Both the position numbers and the translations under genes were made by a program. DNA of 64,000 nucleotides from Coprinellus micaceus (taxonomy: Eukaryota > Basidiomycota > Agaricomycetes > Agaricales > Psathyrellaceae): assembly GCA_951394405.1 (NCBI GenBank), contig OX596335.1:124001-188000 (forward strand), given 5' to 3'. The notes below the pieces were generated by a model, which saw only the letters and a program-made list of their open reading frames with translations, was not told where the DNA came from and did not search any database. Below are positions 33,515-45,755 of this stretch, piece after piece. Position 1 is the stretch's first letter. Every line of letters starts with the position of its first letter.

Positions 33515-36035
33515 GATAACAGTGGCGCGCTGATAGAGGTATGCTTGTCCAGTAAGGATGCGCTAGGATAGAGGAGGGAGAGAAAGGGTGTTGCGTTGGG
33601 ATTGATGTGAGGAAGGCGACACAATGGACCCCTTTTGAACTGCCCTGGTGCTCAAGCCTACCGTAATTGGACATACGAAGTCCGTGCCCTGCGTGAACAA
33701 CACCATCCTAGCTTCTCTGAGAATTACCGTTTCGGAATATTAGTACAGCCCTGCATACCCCGAGGCTCGTTCTCAGGCCCTTAAAAGTTGACATAGAACT
33801 CGGGAATCCGGGAACGGTATTCAATGAATGAAGAATAAGTCATGCATACCGCTGTTGACTACGGTTAAAGATGACTGAGGCCCCATGAATCTTGGACGAC
33901 GAGGCAGTCCTCCAGCAGAATTATTACTATTATTGATGGAAGCTGGGCAGGAAAAGTCAGTAATAGACGCGTCAAGTCAGGGGGCACGAACATTTGTTCA
34001 ACTGGCTAAACGGCTGGTCGTTCTGTCATAAGTAAGTTGTGTACTACTAGGCAACGGCCCGATATAGGTCGAATGGGAGCAACGGGCCCTAAGTTCATTT
34101 ACCCTTCAAGCACAGACCGATGTCGTGGACGTCAACGTCGTCATTCACCAGTAGTCGGATGTACCGCGTCCACTCAAAGCGAAAAGGACGCGGAGGAGAG
34201 CTTCGGTTCGGGTCAGTGACTTCCAGAGGACAACTTGGGTACTGAAGTGTCGTCAGTCAACGGTGTCAGCGTGCGATGCGACGTACACGCTGTAGCCCCA
34301 TCGCGCCTTCGGCTATTGGCGCCCAGAAAGGCATGTGCACCGTGTGCGATTTGCAAGGACACCGAGTTCGAGGTGGCATACCTGCACGATTTGGGTGATC
34401 GTTGCGAGAGGGGCTAGGTATCGTGTCTTCTAAAGTTCGCGAGGCCGTGCAGCGAACCGAAGGGAATGATCATGAACTCGAAGCGGACCAGGCATTGTAG
34501 CCATAAGAGGGAGAGAAGAGTCAGAGGAAACGAATCGTGGCCGACAGTTCGGACTGGGGGGAACCGAAACCAACCACACATAGCTAATGGCGAAGAAGAT
34601 CGAATCGTAAATCGAAGAAGGGGAGACGATAATTAAACACCGATGAAAAGGTATGAGAGGAACGTGGAGCAGTGTATGAGATGAGGAAGAGGACGGATGG
34701 AGGTGATTCGAGAGTGCGAAAGGCAACAAGGGTTTGAGGATGCAGTAACAGGGCGGTGTGGAGAACGAAATCGAAGCGAGGGCCCCTACGCCTTGAACAT
34801 TGTCTCATCCTGGCACCAATGTTTGCCTAAGTAGCGTTGCTCCCATCGAGGGAAAACAATGGGGGGCAGGTCGTCCCTCCGTAGACTGTAGAAAGCGGGG
34901 GTTTGATCGTTGAGGGGGGCAACAAAGATGTTTGAAGGCGAGGTATGGTGCTCCACAACCAATCCCTTCGGCTTCCGAGCTCCCATCTTGTAGGGCAGGG
35001 TAACGAAGTCGGGGAATGGGAGGAAGAATAGGCTATTGAGACGATAAGGTGGGAAGGAGCGCGTGAATGTTGTCTTGGAGGCACGGTTTAACAGGGATGG
35101 TCGTCGAGCGGTGGGATTGCGGACCCCTCCCCCCCCCCCCCCCCCCCCCTGAGGGCTGCTTCCCCGTTCCACTTTGGTCGTTCGACAGAGCACGTTCCGC
35201 CCCCGAATCAAGCCATGGATATTCAGAACTAATACGAGCGGCATAGATGACCAGTTGTTGATGGTGACTCCCCTACAGAGAGGTGGGTTCCCGATAGACC
35301 TCTCCAGGCTAACGAGAAATGCGTGTGTAAGAATGCGTGCGTTCCAGTCGCGGAGAAAGACGAGGCGGTCATCGTCCTTGTTAGTCGCAGTCAGGGCACG
35401 GGGATTTCTCCGATGGAGTTCTGTACATGAGACATCTCAAGGCATGGCCTGTATATGACGAGTATGAGGCGATTCCGTGTGCGGGAGAGCAGCGGCGTTG
35501 CTCTTGCAGGGCGGGGGTACCGAAACGTGGAGTGGACAATTGTTGAAAGGGGTCGAACGCGGAGTTGAAGGTTGTAGTTCAAGGCAAGGTCTACGTTGGA
35601 GATTCACCAATCCAGTCAAGCTTTCAAGGTCCGCTTGCCAGGGCTGATCGTCGAACCCTGACCATGTATAGACGTATAGTATAGTTGCCAGCATCACAGA
35701 AACGCGACGACGATGCCTCACGGAGGCTCACGGTGTGTGAAAGGGCGTACGAGAAGGAACGATGATCGATAACTTGGAGCGCACTTAGGTGGGGGTGATC
35801 GTCGGAGAGGCAGAGGTGCGGATGTTAGGGTACTAATTGAGTCAATTGTCAACCAACACCTAACGAGAAAATGGTACACGAGTAGTTGACTACAAGGAGG
35901 GCACGGCCTAACAGATCCCAAAATATTTTGATATGATGCGAGAGAATTGTTTCGAGGTGGTTTGGGTGAGTGAATGAAATTGAGAAAATTATCTTTCGAG
36001 TGTCCAATGCTGGGACCGATTCGTGACGGACGTAC
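33515..36035. other. element interior with poly-C tract; one weak small ORF
   Basis: No firm gene. A minus-strand ATG at 34986-34984 opens a 66-codon frame (MGARKPKGLVVEHHTSPSNI onward, ending near 34786) that looks protein-like but is unmatched. A C21 homopolymer lies at 35129-35149. The rest shows only scattered frames. Confidence 0.35.
35129..35149. repeat. C21 homopolymer
   Basis: Twenty-one consecutive C bases, flanked by further C-rich sequence. It is prone to length variation and sequencing error, and any frame crossing it is unreliable. Confidence 0.9.
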
Positions 36036-37673
36036 CTAGAACATACCATGCTGATGCGAGGGCGGTCCTACAAGCGGAATCTGTCTGTTCCCCCAGGGTT
36101 GACCGCGGTATCGGCGCCAGGGTATGGTGCACTTAGCAGCATAGTGGTCGATGATAGACCTGAGCTCCGTGAGCACATCAGCCTTGGCCCGGTGCCAGAG
36201 CACGTTGTAGAATCCGATATTGTCATCGAGAACAATGCCGCTGATGGTGATGACTCCGCGCCAAGGAGGATGGGTGCAAGACCCTGGAGTGTGATCCCGG
36301 TGACGACATCTCGTCCTGACATCCACCATGATGTCTTCATAGCCGCAGAGCTCGCTTTCGGGGTGATCAGGCTCGGGCTCGAGGTTGTCAAGAGCGGCAC
36401 CGGTATAGATCAAGTCCAAGGCATGACCCGCCTCATCGTAGGCTGCGCCCAGAATTTGTTTGGCTTGGTGATATTCGTTCAGGCGATTCTTGAGGAGAAA
36501 AATTTCATCCTGAAGGGCCACAAAATCTTCTTCGGTGGCCACTCTGTTGTCTCTGAGGATGATGGTGTTGTTGGGGAGAGCGGAGGGCTGCGGGGAATGC
36601 GGCTGATCACCCCGACGATGGGCCGATGAAGACGATGACGAAAATGATGGGACGGAGGAGGCGCTATAGACAGCGTTCGAACTCGAGGCGTTGCGGCGGT
36701 TGGGTGTAAATGGGAGATTGGGAGAGAAAGGAGAGGCGCCCACTACCGTCCCGTACAACATCGCGGCCGTGTCTTCGTCAGATGACCCCATATCCCTGAA
36801 GGGCCCAAAAGGTAATTGCGCGTCACCTTCCCGGGGGCGTACTAGTATTCGAGGCCATCCGTCATGATTTGGCACGCCATTGAAGGCATGATCTGTTATG
36901 CGTGTCGTTGTTCTGACGTCGCCCAGCTAGGAAGAGGTATTGTTAGAAGTAAGAACATGAGTCTGAGCTGAACGACGCACCCCTCTGTTTGAAAGTGGGG
37001 ACGAGACGGCCGGCGCATACTGGGTATCGGCCGGGTGGGCAACCGAAGGTGACATGGATGAGGAGGGAGAATATTGTGTACTACCCGGATGAGTGACCGA
37101 AGGCGACATGGAAAGAGAGGGAGAATAGTGTGTAGCGGGGTAAGCGACCGAAGGCGACATGGGAGAGGCCGAAGCTCTATCATAGTCAAGATGGCTAGTC
37201 GGGAGGGGCACGCTCCCAGTGGTTCCTTCCTCGAGGGAATAGGGAGGAGGTAACCCTTGCTGGGGAGAGGAGGGAGATCCACCTTGGACTGATGGTGATG
37301 TGGGGCCAGAGTCGCTGGAGGTATGACAAAACCCAGGCGCGGTGTCCCGGCGTGGGGGGAGCGGTACAACTTGAGACGCCGGTACTGGAGGCTGGGGTGG
37401 TGGGGGAGGAGGTGTCGCACGATGAAGCGAGAAGTTGTGTGGGTCTTGGGGGATACCGGGTCGAGTTGAACTAGGAGTGGTGATGGGGGTGGCGGATGGC
37501 GTCACCCGTGGTGCAGGAGGCAGGGGTCTCGGCTGCCTGCTCCCTCCGGACTCTGCCTCAGGGGTTGGGCTCGGTCCTCCTATCGCAGACCGGTAATGCT
37601 ACAGTATTCGTGTAAGCATTGTCGTAAAGAATCAGCTGCAACTACGACACGACTTACGCTGTTGTCGATGGTA

Positions 37674-37706
<33 letters not shown>

Positions 37707-37861
37707 TCCTCATCCTCAGAACCCGATTGTGGACGTAGAGCGTCGGGATCGTTGGGGGATGGAGTCGGAGATGGATGGTATGGCAAACGGCGTGGTACCA
37801 AAGGTGCTCGTGCTCGTGGTCCACTAACTGGCGATTGAATTTGATGGGATCCATCGGCCAT
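36036..37861 (-). CDS. Pro/Ser-rich protein with poly-Asp tract and coiled coil
   Basis: Three exons (37861-37658, 37598-36981, 36926-36036) splice in phase with GTAAGT and GTGCGT donors to 570 aa. The N-terminus MADGSHQIQSPVSGPRARAP leads to an acidic run of more than ten Asp encoded by a (GAC)n repeat at 37675-37705. A Pro-rich segment follows, then three imperfect repeats of MSPSVAHP..TQYSPS, a Ser-rich stretch, and a predicted helix ATEEDFVALQDEIFLLKNRL around residues 390-420. The C-terminal third is globular-looking, with WHRAKADVLTELRSIIDHYA near its end. No known domain was recognised. The repeats and acidic tract would suit a nuclear or scaffold protein, but that is inference. Confidence 0.65.
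37675..37705. repeat. (CGT)n trinucleotide repeat coding poly-Asp
   Basis: About ten consecutive CGT/GAC units inside exon 1 of the Pro/Ser-rich gene. It is a likely length-polymorphic site. Confidence 0.85.
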
Positions 37862-40505
37862 CTGACCAGTCGGCAATAGTAGGCGGAGATTAAATTGTGC
37901 TTGTGCTCGAAGATTCGTCTGGATTGCTTAACAGAACTCAGGAGAGCGATCGAAATGTTGGACCGAGGATGTTGGGGAGTGGGCAGGTAACTGTCTTTCT
38001 TATACAAAAGGTACCTCTCATTCAGCTTTCGCGACCCTGAACTAAGCGCTCGTCGATGTGATCCCTAAATCACCACCCATTTGGCGTGCATGCAAAGACA
38101 AGTGAAGGTGTCGTACGCGACAGTGTTGAATGAGGTCGTTGACGGTATTAAGATTCTAAATCGGGATACTCGTCCGTCTCGCTGTCGGCTATCATATTTC
38201 TGGCTCGACCCTCAAGACAACGCAAGCTGTGTCGGTAGTGAAGAGCGGTGTACCCAACACTTTGACAACCTGGGTCGGATGACCCTCGATCGACTTAATG
38301 AATGATCATAAGACCATCTCCAACCCTCAATTCTCGTCGTTCAATTGTGTGTCAAGGACACAATTCGTCCGAGGCCATTCTCACGCAAACGACACGCTCT
38401 GCACGGCCTCGCTCTTCACGACACAGCTTTAAATATAAAGCGTCTTGGCGTGATAAACATCCTAGGACATGAATTCATTACGCTGAGGACCTTCCCGTGC
38501 TCTGCAACCTGTAGAGTTTTAGCCGGTCGCTGGACCTCGTACAAGTACGCCTCGTGTACCCGAATTGGTGGGCTACAGGCGTACACTGGCCCTCGACTTC
38601 AATGCCAGTTGGGGCCCAGCCTCGGTTCAGATGCCGACACCGCCAGAAACATGCCTCTGCAACGAGGCTCCCTGTGTACATAGCCTCCAAGCACAAGCAT
38701 ATTCATGTTCCGGATTCGTCGCACCACTCTCGGAGTAATGTGGCCCGTTATGGGGGTGCTTTCTGGGTTGAAGGTCACAGCAGCGTAAGGGAGGTCGCCG
38801 CTTCAGGCGAATACTACTGTCCAAAGTAGCAACCAAGCCTGTCCGTCCACCTACACTCGGTGTACTAGTGATGTTGTTCTATAGAATATCCAAATCAAAG
38901 TGATATGCAGAGTGCCTGACCCCTTTGAACGTCCACTTTCATGGAGGAGTGTTTTGGGTCAACCGTCAAGGCCGTCCGTCCAGCCGTGCATGGTGTAGTA
39001 CGTCGTACCCCAACGGAACTGAAAGAGGCACCCCATATAGCGGCGCCAATGCATGATTTAGGCGCCCAGGACAGACGGCTCTTCGGGGCCTCAGTGAGGT
39101 GGGAACTTGCCTGGGATAGAACAAAGCGAGCCCGTATAACCAGTGGGTGATTGGAGTATCACCCGGAGAGAGCACACCTGGAAATTTCCGCTGCTGAGTG
39201 AGGTCCCTGGACGATCAAAATGCTGACTTCAGTCGGAGGTCAACTCCCACGACGACGACCAACTCCTGAGGCTCATGGATGGGCAGCAGCCATCACCACC
39301 GTGGCCGCTCTGGGTCGACAACTGCATGGCAAATGATCGTTCGAATCACAAAGTCAACTTGCATGACGGCCATCGGGGCTCGATGTGGCTCTTTGAACGG
39401 TCATGGCCGCGCATGTCATCAAAGTCGAGCTTCGTGAACACGAAACCCAAGTCTTCGAAGAGACGGAGGGTCGGGAAATATTTGTGTCCGAGCATGTGGT
39501 GCAACCAGCATAACAGTGGACGTATGTCTGCACGACGATTGCTCTCCGAAACGCAAGTTCCGGGAAGGAAAGAGCAGGAGGAAGACAGAGAGGGAGACAG
39601 AGAGAGAAGAGAAGAGAAGTCCCGCAGAAGTAGTAGTGAAAGGAGGGTCTGGGACTGCTTGGTGAGTTAACCAAGAGAGGGGAGAGAGCGACGAGGAGAA
39701 TTAAAGCCGAACGGTGAATGCTTTGTTGTTGTGGATGGGTGCGATCGTCACGGCGCACCAGGCTGTTTCGTCTCTCCCCGTGTCCCTCTCGTTCCAGGCT
39801 TGTGGCTTGGTATCCTTGGCCGCTTCGCCTCTATTGTGAGGTTCGGCAAGAGGCAAAATTGAGTCGATATCAGAGTAGGATTGGAGCATCACGATAACCC
39901 GGGGCAGGACTTGTGCCCAGTGTCATTGGTGGATAGGACTAAGGAGCCTACCACAAGAGGCGGCCCGCACTGAATGCTGAAGAAGCGTGGTTTGGAATAG
40001 GCGACAGGACAGAAGTACTCTGAGGAGGATGCTAGCCTCGAAACCAACTCTAAACTGAGTATCAGCTGACGGAAAATGACGCCGGGCATTCAGGTGGTTG
40101 GGCCGAGGGATCAGCAATCGGCCGTGAGTGGAATATTCGGGCTGATTAAATAGTATGGTGGCGAAAAGGGGTCCTCCCAAGCTGATAGATAATTCAAGCG
40201 GAGCAGCAACGAATTCATAAATAAAGTATAAGGCTCTCACTAAGCAGCTAAATCCAAAATTGCGCCCTGGGGTCAGCACTGGATATTATTAACGCCGGAT
40301 GAGCACCGCGTGTCCGAGCGATGAAGGAATTGGGAAGGCGCTAGGCCGCGTGGGATCGCGGGATTGCTTATAAGCCCACGTCATGCAACTAGACAACGAT
40401 TCCGGGTGCCACACTGCTTTCTATTCGCTACTTCCGTCCCATTCTTCTGGCTTTGCTCTCGTCCCCTTCGTTCGTTTCAAAACGACAGCACTAACCGTTT
40501 CTAAG
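37862..40505. other. element interior, no gene called
   Basis: About 2.6 kb with short frames on both strands and no domain or exon chain that I trust. It is the divergent spacer between the left (minus-strand) gene group and the right (mostly plus-strand) group. Confidence 0.4.
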
Positions 40506-41211
40506 ATGATGCACGATTCCCTCCAACTTCACACTGGAGATGTCACTTTCCAAGGAGACCCAGATATATCGTAAGTCCCGATTTGCAGTTGAACCAGCCC
40601 CCCCCCCGGCCCCCCGGAATGTCTGACTCGATAGATTGCCCGGCCAATTCACCACTGACTTTATCTGTTTCTTTATCTCCACAAATCGCTCTAGGTCCTG
40701 CCTCTCAACATTGGAAGTCCTCAATCCAAAGCTCCGCTCCCTCCCCCGCTTGATGACCACACTCCCCCCTGTGCCCAGTGTCCGTTCGGACGCTAAGCCC
40801 ATCAAGGCCAGAAAGTTAAACGAATATTCCGCTTCCTTTGAGGTCGTTGCAACCGCGATAGGAACATACCGTGTTGCCTTGTTGAATTACGAACTTTCGA
40901 ATACCGAGGAACGTGGGGCCAACGCCAGAGCGCTCGACAAATCCGTCAAGGAGCTCGAACGCATTTTCGATATTTATGATGGTCTTGCCGAGGTGTCTCG
41001 CCAGTTGCTCGGCGTTTTTCTCAAGGAGTTGTATTTCGAAGGTCAGTCGAGTATCTACTATCTCAATACCGTGTACTGACCAAGTCTTTCGTGGGATGCA
41101 GGTTCTAAGGGAAAGAACAAGGCTGAGGGTTCTCATGCCGTGGACAAAGCGGCTCCTTCGCGCGATGCCTCATGTTCCAATGGGGACGAGGAGGTACGGG
41201 GCGGGGAGTGA
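40506..41211 (+). CDS. small helical protein of unknown function
   Basis: A probable gene starting MMHDSLQLHTGDVTFQGDPD at 40506. An intron with donor GTAAGT at about 40572 removes a CG-rich stretch. The main exon carries LNEYSASFEVVATAIGTYRV, then helical, charged sequence LDKSVKELERIFDIYDGLAE and RQLLGVFLKELYFE. A final exon after a second intron (ending near 41101) encodes GSKGKNKAEGSHAVDKAAPS and stops at 41209-41211. The middle could form a coiled coil. No family was recognised, and the exon 2 start is uncertain. Confidence 0.45.
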
Positions 41212-42613
41212 TCGCCAGAGACAACGGAACAATACAGACCTAGCGCCGCCCAATCGCACATCCATCCTCAGGCCAGGGCTCCGAGGCAAAGAGAAGGACT
41301 CTTGGACGGCCAGCGCCAAACCCTCACAGAACGACCAGCTTTCGAAATATCCTGACAGTCGACAACTATCCATCCAATTCCTGTTTCTGGACCTATCCTT
41401 ATGAGAGAATGATTGTACTTCGAGATACTTGACGTGAAATGCCAGTGAGCGGGACAAAGCCCACTCTGTTTCATCCTTCCATCCCCGATGTGTCCACAAG
41501 GTGGCACCAGCATGCGGTTAGAAGGTGGGTGAGGCTTCGTCTGAGCCGAGTCCTTTTTCGATACAATCAATGGCTGCACTGGCCTAAGTACGGCTGTTCC
41601 AGCAGGCTGAATTGTCATACCATGTTCAAAGAATCGAGAGAAAGGGAGTGGCAAATAAGCGCGGCTCCTGAAGTTGATACCAGTATCGATTGATTTGTCG
41701 CCTTGGACACTGAGAAATCAGAGAGAGGGTATTGTATTCCTATGGAAACCGGTTCACCACTCTCAGGCTATCCGCACATCCTCGAGCACACACCGGGGAG
41801 GTACAGTTGGTGTTTCCACCCAGCGAGGGCTGTGAGTGGACGGCCCCCCGTCGCGCCAGTGTATGCAAATTCAAAGGGTAAACCCATATGCGCGTACTAG
41901 TATGACCATGGTCTAGGTGCCAAACGAATCGGCGTATACTACGACCTTACCAGTGCCAAAAATGCTCGTTCGTAGAGCGAACTATGGTGACCCTGGAGTA
42001 AAATCGGGCTACCAAAACCCCTGGCGCTACTTAAGACTAGTCAGAATGAGTATGTCAGATTGAACTTGAGGGAGGGCGGTTGGCGGACGCGGAGTTAAAT
42101 AGGCGCAGCGGCCCATAGTTGGCTGAGCGTCTGGCAGTAGTAGTGATGGCGTACATATGGACCAACAACGTCCACTTTCTACCACTGTGGACACGAGCCC
42201 GTCAGCAGGGACAATTTTAATCATTCCGGACGACCACGTTCCCCGAGACTTAATATAGTAACGCCTTCGAACCCTGCTAGTTTATGCTCTGATCTGTTGA
42301 GATCAAGCCGACGTTGGTCCCCGCACCTCCGACAAGATTACCATGCCGCGCCTGCAGCTTGAGGCTCCGCGATCGGGGACTTCAACGATTAGCCCTCGGG
42401 GCGGCCTGTGTACGGCCAATGCGCAGCCAACGCCGCACCATCATCGATCAGGACAGTAAGCGGTACGGAGACGAACTTCGGGTCGATCAGCATCACCTAG
42501 ACCCTCGATCCCAGTGATTTCAGCAATATTCAGAAGGTATATAAAACTGTCCACTGTTCGTAAGTCCATGGCGATAACTATTACAACGAAGCACGGTGCA
42601 TATGGAGGGATAT
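41212..42613. other. element interior, no gene called
   Basis: About 1.4 kb between the small helical gene and the coiled-coil gene. Frames are short and unsupported. Confidence 0.4.
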
Positions 42614-43356
42614 TCACGTTGTGTAAGTCACAAACCGAGCATGGGAGGATGAGGCAATTGTTTCGACGTCCTCACGGTTTGGGACCAGCTCCAGCACGAC
42701 CTTGAGGGAATAATAATCTGTGAGCCACCACCTGCGAAACTTATCTCCATCGCGCTTGAGGGTCGCAACCGACGCCTGTAACTTCATGATCTTCTTCTCA
42801 GCTTTGGCGAGGGTCGAAGCGGCCTCCTCGAACTTGAGCAGCTCCGTCTGTGAGCGATCAGCTTCCATTCGAGCATCCTTCAGGGCCTCTTTCGCGTCCT
42901 TTAGTTGCTCCTGAAGTCTTGCCTTGGAACGCTCAAGCCGTTGAACGCGGGTCGTGAGCTTTCGGCTATTTGGCGTTGCCGCGGGCGGTGCAGAACACGC
43001 GGTTGGCATCTCGGGAAACCGCTCCCTGAAGACCGGAGCTGTAGACAGATCGATTCCCTCCTCTGTTAGCGTCAAACGCTGCTGAACGGGTGTGCCTCAC
43101 CTTTTATGGCCACATGACGGGAACCGGGAGGGTTCGTGGAGTTCTGTTCAATCCTGCGCTCCAGTTCCGCAAGCCGGCCGTTGAGACTGGCTCCAATGAA
43201 CGGGTCCATGGAGACCATATCGCGGAAAACTCGAGGAAGAGCCGTCGGTCGTTGGGACTTTCGTCTCTGCGCGGGACCTGGGCACGGGCTACTGGGAACC
43301 TCGAGCAGGGCGTCTGCGGAAACGGATGAGAAGGTTGGTCCAGGAGTCTTTGGCAT
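42614..43356 (-). CDS. coiled-coil protein, cargo
   Basis: Two exons (43356-43101 and 43062-42614) give 234 aa. The joining intron is only 38 bp, unusually short. It starts MPKTPGPTFSSVSADALLEV, has a Pro/Arg-rich stretch, a short helix LNGRLAELERRIEQ, and then about 80 residues of heptad-rich coiled coil (RLERSKARLQEQLKDAKEAL ... LAKAEKKIMKLQASVATLKR). It ends in a compact motif FRRWWLTDYYSLKVVLELVP followed by SSSHARFVTY. The C-terminal motif looks family-like but I cannot name it. A dimerising partner of another cargo protein is possible. Confidence 0.6.
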
Positions 43357-44258
43357 AGGTGCGGTGTGTGGTGGAGTGGTACCGATGTCGCAAAAGCAGA
43401 AGAAGCGTTGAGGGCTCTGCACAGTGTAACTTGACCTCGACAAGACGAGACTGACACCTTTTTATCGACCCCACTTTCGTTCCTAAGTCTGCTTTTGGTA
43501 ATTCCAGAGGCTATCCAACTAGGCGTGAATATGGCAAGGGGCACAGCCATGGCGAGGGGCCGGGTAAGAACAACTCTTGGACGTACCCCTTAATAATGCT
43601 CAAGGGCGGGAAAAAGTCTTCACCTTTTCGCTTCCGGCGACTTTGGAGTATGGCGTGCATTCTCTTGAGAGGGATAGTGAGAGCGTGAATGGCTCATCGG
43701 TATAGCCTCATCACCATCGATACACCATCCACATTCAATTAGTGTGAATGACATCCACAGCCCGTGCAAGACTCGAGGACGTAAAGACGACCATTCCCGC
43801 TGTTTTCCCTGCACTTCCTAAGTCCTTGGAGTGTATGACGGCAAGTCAATTCCATCTTGCCTTTCTATGATCGCCGCTTGTGACAATATTCGAAGAGAGG
43901 GGGCATCGACTCCGGGTTTCCTCCCTCCAATATGGCCACTGGTCAAATCGTCGCGGGGATCTATTCCAATTAGGTCAGCCTTTACTTCGGTATCGGCCCT
44001 ACATCTCTGTTGCTCGGATCGCCTTCCGTGTCCAAGCCATGTCTTTTGCGGACTTGATCGAAAATATGCATACCTTGTACATATACCCGGTTTTTTGGGG
44101 GTCGGGAGAACGCCGTGAAGCAGAGACCAACCTCTTCCACATTTGCCGCTGTCTGTCCCGGCCAAAACTGTGCATCTGACGCCTCCTGGCGGTCGTACTC
44201 GTACACGGACCCAGCACCTCCTAGCCTCAAGATCTCAGCTTCGAAATCGTACCTCCGG
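43357..44258. other. divergent spacer upstream of homeodomain gene
   Basis: About 900 bp between the divergently transcribed coiled-coil and homeodomain genes. Open frames on both strands (43818-44230) overlap each other and lack motifs. This probably holds a shared promoter region. Confidence 0.4.
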
Positions 44259-45755
44259 ATGGACCCCGAAGCGGATTTTCATCTTTCCTGGACGAACCGC
44301 GTCATCAGCCTCGCGGAGGCCCCTCCAAGTCTTCACCCTCCCGCGGGCGTTCATGAAGGCGGAAGCCGTCGCAGGCGCCAGGAAATTATATTGCTCACAC
44401 AGAGCCAAGCGGAGCACCTGGAAAGCATTTTCCGCAAACACCACTTACCCAAGGCGGAGCAAAAAGAGCAAGCCGCTTACCAACTTGGATTGTCTTATAA
44501 ACGAGTCAACAACTGGTTTCGCAATCGGTCAGTACCCTTGGCTTTGAGTAGGATCTCTCTAACCTCGAATGACTGCACCTAGGCGCCAGAGGCAGAGAGA
44601 GCAAGATGGACTCGTTGTGAGGAAGGGGCGATTTCAATTCAGCGAGCCACCACCAACTGCCAGTGTGTCTCCTTGTCCACCATTCAAGTCAGTTCCTCGC
44701 TCAGCGTCAATGGCGCCAACTCCGCATTGGCTCTCACGCACAGCCACCCCAGCTGGTAAGCAAAGCAATTTGAGTCGCAGGCCCTTTCATCTCACACCCA
44801 TTACCCCTTGGTCAAAGACGACGATTTCATCTTCACCCCTCTTCTCAGCCTGACTGTCGGGTCGTGGGTACATCTCTATTCGCCGACGGCTAGCTTGCAT
44901 GGTCACCTCTTCCCTGCTGCCGAACGCCTCTCTTGGCTTATCAAGGACACAAAGACTGGCCACGACCGCATGATTACTATGCCATTCGACTCGATCTTGA
45001 ACGCAGAGCTCAGGGCGGGTTGGCCGGGGCACCCCACTGTACCCAGCGCAGGTCTCTCGCTCGACTACGCGATTGGTGTCGTTGAACTCTCCCGGCCCCC
45101 GCAATTTTTCACTCGTACGAACGTTGCTCAACATGGGGCAATCTGGCGACCGGATTACGATTGGACCGAGGGACGCCAGGGTACCTTGGTTCTTCGACAC
45201 TATTTCGAAGGCTCTGCCCTTTTTGTCCAATATTTCGTCGACACCTTGAATGTTCACATCACACAGAACGACAGGGACGCCTTTCCAAGCGCCCGACAAG
45301 AACCAGATCTCTCGGTCGCCCCCCAAAGTCTCTCCGCATTTGTGCCCGAAGGCCTCGGCCCCCAGCACCAAGACTCCTTGGAATCCCAGGGCGTGGTCAG
45401 TCACCTTTACATGGGAGACCTGGGTGCCGCACATCGAGAACCCCGACACCAGGCCCCAGCACTTGTCGGTGGGATCGGACATTCATACGCACTCCCACCG
45501 ACAGAGCCACACTCCGATGCTGCTCACTTTGGCCCGCGCATCTTCCCAATGTCGAGTGACGCTTATTGGCCCGGGGTTTCCGAGGATCAATCTTTCTGCG
45601 TCGCTGGTTCTTCGAAAATCGGTGGCGGATATTCTCTCGCTGTATCGAACAGCGACCCACTCACTGGGAGTCCTTCTCCCACACCCTATCACGAGGGAAC
45701 CCCAGGACAGCCGTCCATTGAAGGTTGTTTTCCATTCAGTACGGACTCCCCTTGA
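44259..45755 (+). CDS. homeodomain protein carried in transposon
   Basis: Three exons (44259-44527, 44583-44755, 44818-45755) total 1380 nt, giving 459 aa. A typical 60-residue homeodomain spans about residues 36-96: a basic arm (SRRRRQE), helix 1 around LTQSQAEHLESIFRKHHLP, helix 2 around EQKEQAAYQLGLS, and recognition helix YKRVNNWFRNRRRQRQREQ with the invariant W-F-x-N-R. Intron 1 splits the NR|R codon region, a position seen in many fungal homeobox genes. The remaining 360 residues match nothing I know. The spacing is not the three-residue-extended TALE type. It should bind DNA in the nucleus; its targets may be the element or host genes. It resembles mating-type HD proteins only in the domain. 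Confidence 0.8.

Noticed and set aside
36048..36629. 193-codon plus-strand frame
   Set aside because: It is antisense to the well-supported Pro/Ser-rich gene and has no motif.
44787..45482. 231-codon minus-strand frame
   Set aside because: Antisense to the homeodomain gene, whose splicing gives a clean 459-aa product.
44259..45755. Canonical mating-type A locus
   Set aside because: Only one homeodomain gene is present, with no divergent HD1/HD2 pair and no usual flanking genes such as a mitochondrial intermediate peptidase.
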